Shown here: piece by piece, positions 43,522 through 55,298 of the stretch
Layout: every line of letters begins with the position of its first letter
Numbering within the stretch: the first letter of the stretch is position 1
Source: Turbatrix aceti
Taxonomy: Eukaryota; Nematoda; Chromadorea; Rhabditida; Panagrolaimidae
Length of the DNA stretch: 64,000 bases
Direction: 5' to 3'
Assembly: GCA_963969345.1 (NCBI GenBank)
Contig: OZ017766.1
Location: 7,688,001 to 7,752,000 of the forward strand
Made by a program: the position numbers and the translations under genes
Notes under the pieces: generated by a model
Database searches by the model: none
What the model saw: the letters and a program-made list of their open reading frames with translations, nothing else
What the model was told of the DNA's origin: nothing

Positions 43522-43922
43522 ACAGTGTTACGATTGCCAGAAATTGCGTTTTTGTCATATTTGACGACTTTTAGCACGTTGTAGCTAAAACATTACGGTA
43601 TTTATAAAATCGACGTACATATATTTTTTTGACGTCATTTTTTATGAAGAATCCGAGAAAAATAGTATAAAAGTACGGAAACAATACCTTGAAAAATGCC
43701 AAAAAAACGTTACCATAGTGTCTTCTGTTTATATGCAAATTTCGGCATTTTTCAAGGTAATAACCGTACATTTTTATATTTTTCTCAGATTTTCGATCAA
43801 AAAATCACGTCGATCAATTTGTACTTCGGCTTTGGAAATGCCGCAGTTTTTTAGCTAAACCGTGCCAAAAATCGTCGAAAATGGCAAAATCGTGATTTTT
43901 GGCAATCGTATGTAAATCTGCC
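43522..43922. repeat. Foldback element family B, copy 2
   Basis: About 400-bp imperfect palindrome; CAGTGTTACGATTGCC at left pairs with GGCAATCGTATGTAAATCTG at right. It shares with 8943-9332 the inner motifs ATTACCTTGAAAAATGCC, AATCACGTCGATCAATTTGT and AAAAATCGTC. Confidence 0.65.
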
Positions 43923-45000
43923 AAATTACGCAAATGCAAATTTTTGTGTGAAAACTTTTGATAGCAAAATTCTTCTGAACGCATCAAAAATTTTCTAAAT
44001 TTTTTCACAAGTCCTCAAAAATTTCCTAATTTTTTTTCCAAATTATTAGTCCTGTTCCGGTGCACGAGGACGACGTAGCCTATGTCGTGGCACGAACACG
44101 TATAATGCGGAACATTCTGGACAAGGCGAAGGCGTAGGGGAGGGGAGGAGGAGAGTGCTGCCGATGTCTGTCTGTTGCCAGTAGATACATATGTACATAT
44201 GTACGTGCCCGTGACTATATTTCATGGAAACAAAAGTGGCACAAGAATGCACGCAGCAGCGCAGTCATTTTCTGTTCTGCCCGCCTCCTGACAGGTGGAA
44301 GGTGGAAGATCAGCATCAACGGCAAAAAGTAAGCTAGCGGGGGCAAGGTGGAAAGGTGCATCGTGTTCGTGTCCGCGCCAGTGCCCGTGGCACCTTTGAA
44401 GGCTGTTAACAAGAAAATAGGCGGCTAATGCATAAAAAAAAGCAATAAATATATTTATTCAATCAAGTTGCGGGGCGGCACAACACAGTTTTTGTACTGC
44501 CGTGGGGAACTGTGCCGGCCGGTGGGGTGAAAAGGTCACGTGAAAAGAAGTGGAACAAAGAAGGTAAAAGTGTATGTATGTACTTTTAAGACAAAAACAA
44601 ACTCATGTCAGGTAAGGGACCCAAGAACTTATATTAGCAGAAACTGTGTTAGCAGAAACTTGTTTTTTTCCCGAACTATGAACCCTAAAAGAGCTTAGAT
44701 AAGCTTTTTTGGGTGTTTTTGTAGCATCTGCAAACGAAGATGACGTAAATACTTGCGTGAGCTCATCTTCAAGCTGAAGATTCGCGGACAGGATACAAAA
44801 CGTCAAAAACGTCATGGCAGGGTTGTTCGCTCTTTGCTTCGCTCCTTCTCCGAAATTTACGCGTGGGAGCGAAACGAGAGTAAATTTAAAAAAAAAGGTG
44901 CATCGGAACAACAGCAAAAACATTTAAAAAAAATTCTTTGGTTTTTGGAATTTTGGTACATTTTGACGTGTAATTTTGCCAAAAAATTTGATAAAAATTT
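43923..45000. other. Non-coding stretch
   Basis: No gene I can support. Open frames on either strand lack splice sites and protein-like composition. Confidence 0.4.
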
Positions 45001-45120
45001 TTTTTGGCACTTTTAAAATTTTTTATGCCGTAAAATTTTTTTTTGGCATTTTTAAAATTTTTAATGCCATAAAAATTTTTTTGGCATTTTTTAAATTTTT
45101 TATGCCATAAAATTTTTGAT
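45001..45120. repeat. Tandem repeat, about 45-bp unit, three copies
   Basis: Three head-to-tail units of TTTTTGGCATTTTTAAAATT followed by TTTTATGCCATAAAA. Each unit contains the inverted pair GGCAT/ATGCC and can fold. Confidence 0.65.
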
Positions 45121-45425
45121 GAAAAAAAATTAGGGCGGCAACAAATTTTGATAAAAAAAAGCGTATCGGGCAAAAAATATATGAAAAAATTGTTTGATTT
45201 ACATATGCCATTTTGGACAATTTTAACGAGCAAAAAAAATATGAATTTTTTTTATCGGCGAAGCAAGCGAAATTTTTTTTTCAATAAAAAAGCTGGCGCG
45301 GAAAAAATAATCTTGCGTCACAGTAATTTTTGTTCCTTCTGCGCGATTAACTTCAGTTTCCGTTTAAAAACAAAAATAAATAATATGTAACTGCCTGTGA
45401 CCTTGGTTTCAGAAACGCCCGGAAA

Positions 45426-46673
45426 CACCTGGTCTCGGGATACAGGTAACAGGGAACAAAGTGTGTGCTATATTTGTATGTAAACACCCCCTGGCACACA
45501 TAGTAATCTCATCTGAACCTACTCCACCCAGTTATTATTTTGTCTCGTCTGTCGTACTGATTCCACGTTTGCTCACATCCCCGCATCCTAAATCCCACGT
45601 GGCAGGTGACAGGTGTCGTTTGTTACTTTCCAGCTTCAAATAAGCACCAAAAAAAGTGCAGGTGATTTCTGAACTTTTCGGGACCCACCAAAAAACCGAT
45701 AAAAGGGGAGAATGGACAATAGAGACAATAGAACACCGGCCAAACCCAGATTTCAGGTTCAGGTACTAGCATTCCAGGTGCATACAGGTGCGGCTCACGG
45801 TGCGCTCATAAACAAACGTGAATGAGGTAGTACCCCAGGTAAATGGGTTCTCTCGACATACATAAAAACAGTCCCAGTCGTTACTGGAGAGAGTAAAGAC
45901 ACGGAAAAAGCACAACAACGATTCAGAAAAACTCCGGTGATAACGATAACGATAAAAGACACCCCGCAAACAACACCGGAACCATTTTTCTTACTCAGGT
46001 AAGGTACAAAAATACCAGAAGTGTCGGAAGGGAAGGGAAGGAAGGAAGACTGATAAGCGCTAACATGCTCATCACGACTGGAGCGAGAAGCATTCGAATA
46101 GGACACAACAAACTTTTAGCACACTCTGTGCGCAAAAATGTGCATCTTTTGTACGCAGGGAACAATGCCGGACGTAAAACGTCTCAAAACTAGACAAAAA
46201 AAATTTTTATCAAATGCATAGACCATAATTGATTGCTCCAAGTCACAGAAATTGGTGCAGTACTTTGAACATGTTCACCAACAAATTTTATACAGACCTG
46301 AAGAAGCACAAATCAGGTAAATGGATTTTTGAAAAAGTTCGGGAACAAAAAAAAATTTTTTCATCTCTCAGAAAAATGCTCCAGGTGATGGCGGTAGTCG
46401 ACAACTTTCTATGACATCCTTACCGGTCACCTGGAGCTGTCACTTGAGTGGATGAGCATCTCATGTACATATTTTTTTGAGGTGAAGTGCAAAAAAGGAC
46501 CCGCAAAAGACGGTTGCGGTTTTTTTTAGATACAAAAATACATACATACGTACAATTTTTTTGGGACTGAAAACAGCAAAGAAAAACAGTTTTTGTCGGC
46601 GGGTAAACGTCATTACCGGCAATGCAAAAGATTGGAGCAGCGCATTTAATTCTAAGAAGCACCTGAGCACCTG
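45426..46673. promoter_or_regulatory. Second CACCTG/CAGGTG motif cluster
   Basis: Sites at 45426, 45603, 45610, 45659, 45775, 45785, 46382, 46428, 46660 and 46668: ten in 1.25 kb where under one is expected. The surrounding DNA is non-coding. It could be a bHLH/ZEB-bound enhancer for the synthase or a neighbour, or simply a diffuse repeat. Confidence 0.4.
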
Positions 46674-49600
46674 AGTGGGCTTTTATACGCAAAGGAAATA
46701 CGTGATTTCTGCTTGACGACGCTTCAAAACCTCAAAATAAGCTCATTAATGAATACAAAATATGTACATAGTATCATAGTACGTCAGCAGGGGGCATCAC
46801 TTTGTTAACTAAATACCCCTATTGCCAGTCATGACTCTCGACTTGACTCGCTCGAAGCGAACGCGGCAGACGTTTTGTTTTCTGTTTGCCCAGGTTGACG
46901 GAAGCTTTCACTTCTTTTTTCACGGCCACGGACACGGGGACAACATCAGGACCAACCGGGGTTCACCTTCGATGCGGATTAACCGGAGGAAAAAAAACAA
47001 AGAAGTTCAGTTGCCTTGGAGAAAAAAAAAAGAAAAAAATGTGGATTTGTGAAATCATAGAATAAGACATCTTTCGGAATCTGTCAAATCCTGCAGGATA
47101 TACATAAGTATGTAAAAGTTGCGTGAGTGCAGAATACTGTGTTTGTATTTATTTATGTTGTGTGTCAACCAACACGAGAAGAATCTCTACGTGAATTGAT
47201 GTGAATTGTGTCATCCAGATTTTTTTCACGATGACACAATTTTTCTGGGGTAGTATGTATACCTGACAACGAGATGAGAGACACCTGGCAACAGTCAATA
47301 TGCAGAGCAGCTGGATGCTTATCCTGGGGCATATCCTACCAAAGCCCCCATAGGTGAATGCATTACGACGACGAGACACGAGAAACGACCCTGGTGCGGA
47401 GGTTAGTTAGTTACCATGGCCATGGACAATGAATGCAATGCGCCTCGGATGCACTAGCCTTTTGTCAAAACATAGTAGATAGATATATACATACGTGCTT
47501 GTTGATTTAGCAACATGGATGAGACAAAATTTTTGATGAATCATAGGTAAAAACATAAAATTCACGGAAATGGACGCAAATTATGTAAAAAACAATTTTT
47601 CTACCAAAAAATAAAAATTATTTAGGAATCTGAAAAAATGCATGCTAAAATACATTTTTATATCTTTTGAAAACAATTTTTACATTTTTGCATTTAAAAA
47701 TGTAAAAAAAAAATTTGAATTCCAATTTTTTGAATTTAAAAATTTTTTGTATACGTTTTTTACATTTTTTGCAAAAAAAATTTTTTTTTTGTGAAAAATT
47801 CTTTTTTTTGTAAGAATTCTTTCAAAAAATTAAAAAATACATTCTAACAAACAAATTTTTTCAGTGTTGTAGTTTGTGCCGTCTACGCGCGACAAAAAAA
47901 TAAGCAGGTACAAAAAAAAGTATGTACAAAAAATAAACACAGTCTGCAAAGTTGTTTGAGCACGCCATTTTTATATATTTTTTTTGTTTTTTAATTTTCT
48001 ATTTTCTAAGAAATAAAAAACACAGCTTCATTCGAATAAACAAACACACAAAAAAGTCATATAAATACATGCAGAGACTGATTACCCAATCTCGATGCTT
48101 ACCTGGCCCAACCAACGCCCAAGGAGGTAAACAAAGAGAAATTTCACCTGTACGTGTTCTCCTGGGCATCAAAAGCAAAAGCAATATCTGTAACGCTCCA
48201 ACCCCAAGAATAGGTAAACAAGAATATACGTGGCATGATGCATGAATTTTTTGAAGAGGGTCACATGATCACGTTGAGGGGAATCTTGTGGAAACCTGAA
48301 CTCCGGCGCAAATCGGGAATGGATAAGATAAAGAAAATAAAGCTCAGGGAAAAAGAGAATGAAAGAAAGAAAGAGACAAAAGCATCCAAGCTCAAACTTA
48401 CAACTTTCGAGAAAGAGCAAAAAAAATAAATATTACGAGCGACAAAAACCAGCTTTTGTGAACTTGAAGCAATTCCGTGATTGCGCAGAGGGAGGGGGGG
48501 GGGCTACCAGCACGGACGAGTTGGTCGGGTCCCTCAACGAGCTCGCCTGCTGGATTTGCTCTGCAAACAAGGATACATACATGCGCGAGTGTTTCGCAGT
48601 GATCATCATTTTCGTCATCTTCGTTGTCGTTGTCGTTGTCGGTGTGCATGAGTTAGTCAGAGGAGTTCTTCAGACCCAAGACCCGAAAACCGCGGACGCG
48701 GACACAACTGTTGCTGCATGGGTGGAAGCCGTAGTACTACCTGCTCACCTGGGACAACTAAACATCCTCCGCGACGCTTGGTTTTTTTTTTTTTGTTTCT
48801 ACGCGGAATGATAAGAAAACGACACGGACGCTCGGAAGTTGTCTGTTGGCTACAAAATGTCTACTACTATGTGGACTGACTCGTCGAAGAGGACAAGCAA
48901 GAAAGCATTTGTCTTGAAGGATTTGCCTGCCTTTGTTTGTCGCCGGGCATTCAGCAGATTAGCACTTGCGCAGGGCGGGGCAAAGTCAAAGGTGGCAAAT
49001 GGAATGGAATGAAGGATGATTTCGACATACATACAGATGCACATACCCGACACCCTTCAAGAACAAAAAAACAAAAAAAAAGTTAGAACACTGAATGAAA
49101 GTGAGCTCTATCATAGAACAACATTAATTGGCACCTGAGCTCCTGCTCGTGAGCTTCTGAGCCTCCCAACAAACATCAAAAGGATCGCAGACCTTCTAAT
49201 GCTTTCCTAATACGCTCAATACAACGAACGAAACCGATGCAACGCATTTAGTGGGGGTTTCTGACTAAGAAAGAGAGAGACTGTCAGCAGCTGGGTGAGA
49301 AAAACACCACACCGTTTGTGAGAAAAAAAATAAATATAATACATAAATGCTTGTGGTTCCAAAAACGTGGGATTGAGTTTATTTGCTTTTCTGTTGATGC
49401 TCAGGGCCTTCTAGGGCGGCGGGAAAAGAGATGTGGAAGATCAACACTGAATTCTGGAACATTCTATCCGAGATTATCGTTTTTGCATAAATTTTGGTAA
49501 ATTTTGAAGTAAAAATGTGCAATTATATTTTTTTTTGGTGTTGAAATCGACGGTTTTGAAATTTTTGATACAAAAAATAAAAAAATACATACAAACAAAA

Positions 49601-50023
49601 TTTTGAGCGAGCGACAATAAAAAAAAGAAAAAAATTGTTTGAATTTTTCCTTTTTTAACGAAATAGTAGCACAAATTTCGGAGGGTTTTGACGTAAAAGT
49701 GCAATTTTATTTTTGGTTTTGAAATAGTCGTTTTTGAATTTTTTTGAAAAAAAATAGACAGCAAAAAAAATAAGAAACAAATCTTTTTTTGCCATTTTTT
49801 GTCAAAAAAAAAAGTGACAAAAAATTTGTCACAGAATTTTTCTTTCTGTATGAAAACTTGTAAACCGAAACTATAAGATTGAAATTTTTGAATTTTTTTG
49901 AAATCGATAAATTAAATTTTTTTTTAAAACAATGAATTAAAAAAACTGAAAATAGTTTTTGAGCAACGGCACGTAAAAATTTTCAAAAATTTTGATTTTG
50001 GCACGCATTGATCCCCCCCATAG

Positions 50024-50025
<2 letters not shown>
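46674..50025. other. Non-coding stretch, no supported gene
   Basis: Open frames at 47952-48245, 48359-48811 and 48858-49013 were inspected; none has convincing domains or splice structure. The 47550-47880 and 49500-49920 parts are A/T-run sequence, the latter with a loose tandem duplication around 'gtgcaattatatttt'. Confidence 0.4.

Positions 50026-50054
<29 letters not shown>
50026..50054. repeat. Poly(T) tract, 29 T
   Basis: An uninterrupted homopolymer about 135 bp upstream of the MSP-domain gene start. Length in the assembly may be unreliable. Confidence 0.9.
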
Positions 50055-50056
<2 letters not shown>

Positions 50057-50188
50057 GAAAAGAGCAATGCTGACAACCAGAATTTGCATAATAGGTTCGA
50101 CAAAAACACATATGTATACGACACGTCATCATTGAACTCTGAATACGTTTGCGATTCACGCGATCACGCAGACAAATTCAGTCATAGC

Positions 50189-52520
50189 ATGGAGAATCAG
50201 ACACCAGCATCGCAGCCTGCTGCTGCGTCTACGCAGAAGGACGACAAACCGGCAGGATCACCTGCACCTGCAAATCCACCGGAACCCGCTTCTCGTCCTG
50301 CAACGGCATCCGATGATGCAGGGGCCGTTAAAGAACCTACCGCTAAGGCCCCGATCCCAACCAAGGCTCCGTCACCTATCACGACTCCTGCGACCCCGCC
50401 CCCCTCCAAAGTAGCGGATCCGGGGTCGGCTCATACTCCAGACAAGACACCGACCCCTAACAAGGCTCCGGCCCCGGCTCCGGACAGGACCCAGGAAATG
50501 ACTCCAGACAAGGCTCCGGCTTCAGCTCCGGACAAGACCCAGGATCTGGCTCCTGAAAAGACCCCGGCCCCGGCCCCGACAGCCCATACTCCGGACAAGA
50601 CCCCGGCCCCGGCTAAAGACAAGACCTCTGCTCCGAACAAGTCTCCGGCCCCGGCAACCCAAACTCCAGACAAAGCCTCGGCCCCGGCCCCGGCAAAACC
50701 CCCGACAACGAAAAACCCTTCGCAAAACGTAGTAAATAAGAATCCCGTGCACCTCCAATCACACATGTTCGGCAAACAACCTGTGGTTATTACGGTAGAT
50801 CCGTCAAAAGCATCTTTCACAACCGCCGGAGGACGTTCTAAGTAAGTTTTAGGGGGTCTACAAAAAAATTGTTTTTGACAAAAGAATACAAAAAAAATAA
50901 AATTGATTCAAAAACCAGTAGAAAGAAATTTTAAAATGTTTTTAAAAGCCTGTCTGTGACAGGATTTTGGACCGGCGACCCCGTGAAAAAACAACTTCAA
51001 ATGTTTTTAACCAAAGTTGTAGGCACCCCTGAGGGATTGTTAAAAAAAAATAGAAAAATTTTTTCAGATGCCGGATTCTGGAGATTTGGCTTCTGAAATG
51101 TTTTTTCGTTTTGAATTTTCTACTCAATTTTTAAAAGAAGCAAAAATCTGAATTGAATATGACAAAGGTATTTTGGCACGAGGAATCGATTCCCGCACTC
51201 AGATTCCACAAAAAACATCTGTCCGCCCGGCAATTATGTTTTTTTTTTGTTTTTGTATTCATATTTTCAGCCAAAACATGCCTATTTCGTCCGAGGGGGA
51301 GGGCAAGGCATACCCTATCTTGAAGCCCGTTTTTTTTGCCATCGGATGAGCTAAAACACAAAAAATTCTATGTCGGTCCCGGTGACCAAAACAGGGAAAA
51401 ACCCGTCAAAACGGTCAAAAAACTGACTACGCGCTGCGCGCATCGCGATGCGCACGCGGCGACTTTTGGTGTGCTTTGCGTTCTCGTTGTTTTTTAACGA
51501 CCATTTTGACGGGTTTTTCCCTGTTTTGGTCACCGGGACCGACATAGAATTTTTTGTGTTTTAGCTCATCCGATGGCAAAAAAAACGGGCTTCAAGATAG
51601 GGTATGCCTTGCCCTCCCCCTCGGACGAAATAGGCATGTTTTGGCTGAAAATATGAATACAAAAACAAAAAAAACATAATTGCCGGGCGGACAGATGTTT
51701 TTTGTGGAATCTGAGTGCGGGAATCGATTCCTCGTGCCAGAATACATTTGTCATATTAAATTCAGATTTTTGCTTCTTTTAAAAATTGAGTAGAAAATTC
51801 AAAACGAAAAAACATTTCAGAAGCCAAATCTCCAGAATCCGGCATCTGAAAAATTTTTCATAATTTTTTTTAACAATCCTATAGGGGTGCCTACAACTTT
51901 GGTTAAAAACATTTGAAGTTGTTTTTTCACGGGGTCGCACCCTCCACCTTAATCCAAAATCCTGTCACAGACTCCTTCTTAAAATGATTGGGCCTTTTAA
52001 GAGTGCAAAAAGTGTTTTTGAAGACCTTTTTAAAAGCTAGATGCTCCAAGCAATGAATCAAAATGTTTTTTGTTTACGTTCATGACAGATTTTTGTAACA
52101 ATGAATAAAAAAAGGCCACAGACCATTTTTTTCAATGTTCTTTAACCCTAAAAATTTGGTTTTCAACGTTTTTCTTTTTTGCTAGCCGAGACTTCAAAAA
52201 AATCCACGTAATAAAAAAAACATTTCCACGCTTTCAGGCACCTGGTGGTGAACAAAACCACTGACCGGCTCGCGATAAAAGTCAGGTCGTCAAACAACGT
52301 CTACTTCCGCGTGAGCCCTGTATTTTCGTTCCTTGACAACAACGGCATGTTCGAGCTCGATGTCTACCGATCAAAGGGGGGTGGCGCAAGGAACGACAAA
52401 CTCCAGCTCATCTACGTTGTCTGCACCGCAAACGATGACGATGCTTCCAAGTTATTCGGTCTCAGGGCAAAAGTTCGTTCTGTTGTTCTTCCCATCGTAA
52501 CTACGATTTATATTTCATAG
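50189..52520 (+). CDS. MSP-domain protein with long Pro/Ala-rich N-terminus
   Basis: Exons 50189-50841 and 52238-52520 join in frame (split Lys codon) to give 311 residues. Residues 1-200 are low-complexity Pro/Ala/Lys/Thr/Asp with many loose repeats of (A/T)PDK(T/A)PAPA. Residues about 203-300 form an MSP domain: VITVDPSKASFTTAGGRSK, HLVVNKTTDRLAIKVRSSNN, YFRVSPVFSFLDNNGMFELD, then YRSKGG and KLQLIYVV. MSP domains are immunoglobulin-like; in nematodes they form the sperm cytoskeleton and small sperm-specific proteins. The 1.4 kb intron, inside the domain, contains a TTAA foldback element. The start at 50189 is the first in-frame ATG; the frame is open upstream without ATG. Sperm expression is inference from the family. 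Confidence 0.85.
50946..51978. mobile_element. TTAA-flanked foldback element, copy 3
   Basis: A 1,033-bp near-complete palindrome inside the MSP gene intron, flanked by TTAA (50942-50945, 51979-51982). Ends AAGCCTGTCTGTGACAGGAT / GAAGGAGTCTGTGACAGGAT. It shares the subterminal CAGATGCCGGATTCTGGAG word with the other two TTAA elements, though most of the sequence differs. The hairpin centre holds GCGCGCATCGCGATGCGC. No coding capacity. Confidence 0.88.
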
Positions 52521-52538
52521 AAAACGTATTATTACGGT

Positions 52539-52544
52539 AATAAA
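52539..52544 (+). terminator. Poly(A) signal of MSP-domain gene
   Basis: AATAAA 19 bases after the TAG stop, immediately before the palindromic minisatellite. Confidence 0.6.
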
Positions 52545-52555
52545 ACGTTTCTTAC

Positions 52556-52995
52556 GTTGGTTTGCGAGTTGCATGTTGCGTGCAACATGTTGACAAATCG
52601 AGCTGCGACCCGCATGTTGCGTGCAACATGTTGGTAAATTTGTTTACAGAACGCATGTTGCATGCAACATGTTGACTGGTTTGCACGTTGCGCGGGTAAC
52701 ATGTTGGTAAATTGGTTTGAGGGTTGCATGTTGCGTGCAACATGTTGACAAATCGAGCTGCGGCCCGCATGTTGCGTGCAACATGTTGGTAAATTTGTCC
52801 ACAGGGTGCATGTTGCATGCAACATGTTGACTGGTTTGCACGTTGCGCGGGTAACATGTTGGTAAATTGGTTTGAGGGTTGCATGTTGCGTGCAACATGT
52901 TGACAAATCGAGCTGCGGCCCGCATGTTGCGTGCAACATGTTGACAAATCGAGCTGTGACCTGAATGTTGCGCGCAACGTGCCGACTCATTCGCA
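52556..52995. repeat. Palindromic minisatellite, array 1 (155-bp higher-order unit)
   Basis: About eleven units of 35-44 bp, each built round the palindrome CATGTTGCGTGCAACATG. Spacers cycle in a fixed order, so the word GCATGTTGCGTGCAACATGT plus TGACAAATCGAG recurs at 52571, 52726 and 52881, a 155-bp period. It lies between the 3' ends of the MSP-domain gene and the proteasome gene. The same palindrome makes array 2 at 55795-56168. Confidence 0.9.
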
Positions 52996-53205
52996 CGTTG
53001 CATACCTACTTCTTTTGTTTTTTTACACTGTTGCCCATTTTTAGTCATTGCAACCCAACCAAAAACCATCGTAACTTCATTAAACATAAATAATAGTAAC
53101 CAAACCACAGGGGAAGGAGAGAATGAATCACGGAGCTGAGGGGAGCATCGTTACGAGACAAACAAACAAACGAACAAAAAATGAATGAACGAATTGTGCC
53201 ACGCC

Positions 53206-54600
53206 TCAGAGCGCCGAGAGGTGGTCCTTGACCTGCTGACGTGGGAGGCGACGGAAACCAGTCTCGGTGCAGACCGCGATCTCGACGTTCTCCTCGGTCA
53301 TGCCGACGTCGAAGGATTCACGGAGCGTGAGAAGGGCGGTGTGGATGCCGTCGTCGAGCTCCAGATTTTCGCTGTATCGCTTCTCAAGGAAGGTCTTGGA
53401 ATTGACGTCGTTCTTGCCGATCGCCGTAGCTTTCCACGGGAAATACGCGCCCTACAAAAAATATATTCGTCGTAAGATAAATTTAACGTAAACCCACCGA
53501 AGGATCGCACTGGAACAAAAGAGGTCGGTTTTTCACCGTATCCCAGCCAGCAACGAGGAGAGAGACGCCGAAGGGACGGACACCGCTAAAAAGGGGAAAT
53601 AAGCTATTTTGGCATACAAAATTCTATAAAAACAAAAAAAACTGAATTGTGGGGTAAGAAAAAGTCAAAATGTTTTCAAAAAAAAACAAAAAGATAACAA
53701 TCGTTTCTTTGAATTTTCGTGGCGAATCTAGGGAAACAGAAGTAACGTTTTGAGTATGGATTTTGTAACTTTTTAACGATACAGAAGTTTTACGATATTT
53801 TTCCATAAAAATGATACTTTTTGTCCTTTTTTAGGTTTTTTGACAACGAACAGACTACAAAATTTAATAAAAATGTAATATTTTTCTAAATTGATAAAAA
53901 CCGTAAGAAAAACTGATTTTTGGGTAAAAACAACGAAGAAATTTCAAAAATCATCGTTTTGGAATTTTCGTTGCGAAACCATGGATACAAAAGTAATGCT
54001 TTCTGTTAGAATTGTGTTACTTTTTTTACGTTACACAAATTTTACAATCTTTTTTTCCCAAAACGATACTTTTCTGTCGTTTTTTCGGGTTTTCTTATAC
54101 AGCATAAATAAAAACGTACCCAGACTGCGTGTACTCCTGCATGACAGCCGCGAGGCGAGCAACCAGCTCGGTGGTCGGGATTTCCTCGCCATACATGAGT
54201 TCGTACTGATTTGCGATCTTACGAGCACGCGAAACCAGGAGACGGAAATCCGGGCCCATGCCGCTGTAGACCATGCCAATGCGCTGCGAGACTTGGTCAA
54301 TCTTGATTTCGTCTTCGTAGAGGATCGATGACTTGTTCTCGGTCGCGAGGACGACTCCATCCTTGGCTGAAATAAAAATCCATCGTAAAACTTGAAACTT
54401 TCATAGAACAAAAAAAATGACTTACCTCGAAGTCCGACAGACGGTTGACCATTTTTGACAGCGTTGAGGGCATATTCGATCTGCATCAACTTGCCCGACG
54501 GGCTAAAAACATATAAAAAACATTTCACTGACCAGTGTTCGTTCTCCAAACAGTAATCCTACCTGAAAGTCGTCAGCGAAAATCCGTAGTGATCACTCAT
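53206..54600 (-). CDS. pas-2: 20S proteasome subunit alpha-2
   Basis: Exons 54563-54600, 54426-54502, 54120-54366, 53498-53585 and 53206-53451 join in frame to give 231 residues (human PSMA2 has 234). The alpha-type N-terminus is intact ([21 protein letters not shown]), followed by NGQPSVGLR, the [19 protein letters not shown] segment, [22 protein letters not shown], and [14 protein letters not shown]. These match PSMA2 rather than other alpha subunits. Role: structural subunit of the outer ring and gate of the 20S core; not catalytic. The ATG lies 2 bases after 'ttcttttctgag', compatible with a trans-splice acceptor. Codon use is GC-rich at third positions, as expected of a highly expressed gene. 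Intron 53586-54119 holds two diverged copies of a dispersed repeat. Confidence 0.96.
53640..54105 (+). repeat. Dispersed repeat family C, tandem pair in proteasome intron
   Basis: 53640-53835 and 53900-54105 align loosely: both carry ATTTTCGT(G/T)GCGAA, then AGAAGTAACG or AAAAGTAATG, TTACGATA or TTACAATC, and ATGATACTTTTTGTC or ACGATACTTTTCTGTC. The inverse of this unit is found at 18.2 and 20.5 kb. Confidence 0.6.
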
Positions 54601-55298
54601 GGCTCAGAAAAGAAGAAGCAATAATCAACTCGGAAAAGAGAAGAGATGACAGCGGGAAGAACGTTGAGGCGAATTGTCAGCAAAAATGCAAACCCCAGAT
54701 TTGCGAGTGTTCGTCGCGTTTTGCCAAACGTTAAAATCTCGTAATTTGAATTCAAAAGTTTTATAATTCGTTTTTTTTGGGTAAAAAACAATGGTTAGCG
54801 AGGTTTTTGTAAATTATATCAAAATCAGATTCTGATCGTGTTTATTTTTTTAGATTAAACGAAAACAAATTACATAAAAACTGTTTTTTTAAGATTACAT
54901 AAAAACAAACAAAAAAATGAAAAACGGTGAATAATTTTTGTTTTTTTTTCATTTTTTTACGCGGAAATAATTTTCAAAACGTTTTTCCACAATTTTCGCA
55001 AATATTTTAAACAATTTCCTTTTTTTAAGTATTTATTTCTGTAAAAAACATGGTCCCTTTAAAATCCCGATCACGATAACTTCGAACAAGGCCTCGAAGC
55101 TTTCAACAAATCAAAGTTGAAAAACAAAAGACAATCGAAGATGACGCGTTTAACGTCGTGCAAACTAGTTTGGTATCCACTTTCTCGCACTCGGTCATGG
55201 TCACTTTCACGCGTACTACCTCGGGTCTACTCTCCTCTGCCTGATTCTCATCAACGAGCTGGCAGCAGAGCCAGATTGCGTCTTTGCGTTTTACAACG
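54601..55298. promoter_or_regulatory. Divergent promoter region, proteasome subunit / secreted Cys-rich protein 1
   Basis: About 700 bp between the two starts. The middle is A/T-run sequence. No coding exon or recognisable element. Confidence 0.4.

Noticed and set aside
44603..44923. Minus-strand frame with a signal-like start (MTFLTFCILSANLQ)
   Set aside because: The downstream sequence lacks protein-like composition and any Cys or domain pattern, and no workable intron was found.
48359..48811. 150-codon frame with a hydrophobic stretch resembling a membrane protein
   Set aside because: The hydrophobic part comes from GTCGTTGTCGTTGTC simple sequence, the start is inside unrelated AT-rich DNA, and there is no homologous domain.
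48858..49013. Short frame starting MSTTMWTDSSKRTSKK
   Set aside because: About 50 codons with no splice sites, signal, domain or conserved neighbour; compatible with chance.
52532..53108. Three long minus-strand frames encoding Cys/His-rich repeats
   Set aside because: All three frames are open because they read through the palindromic minisatellite; they are not genes.
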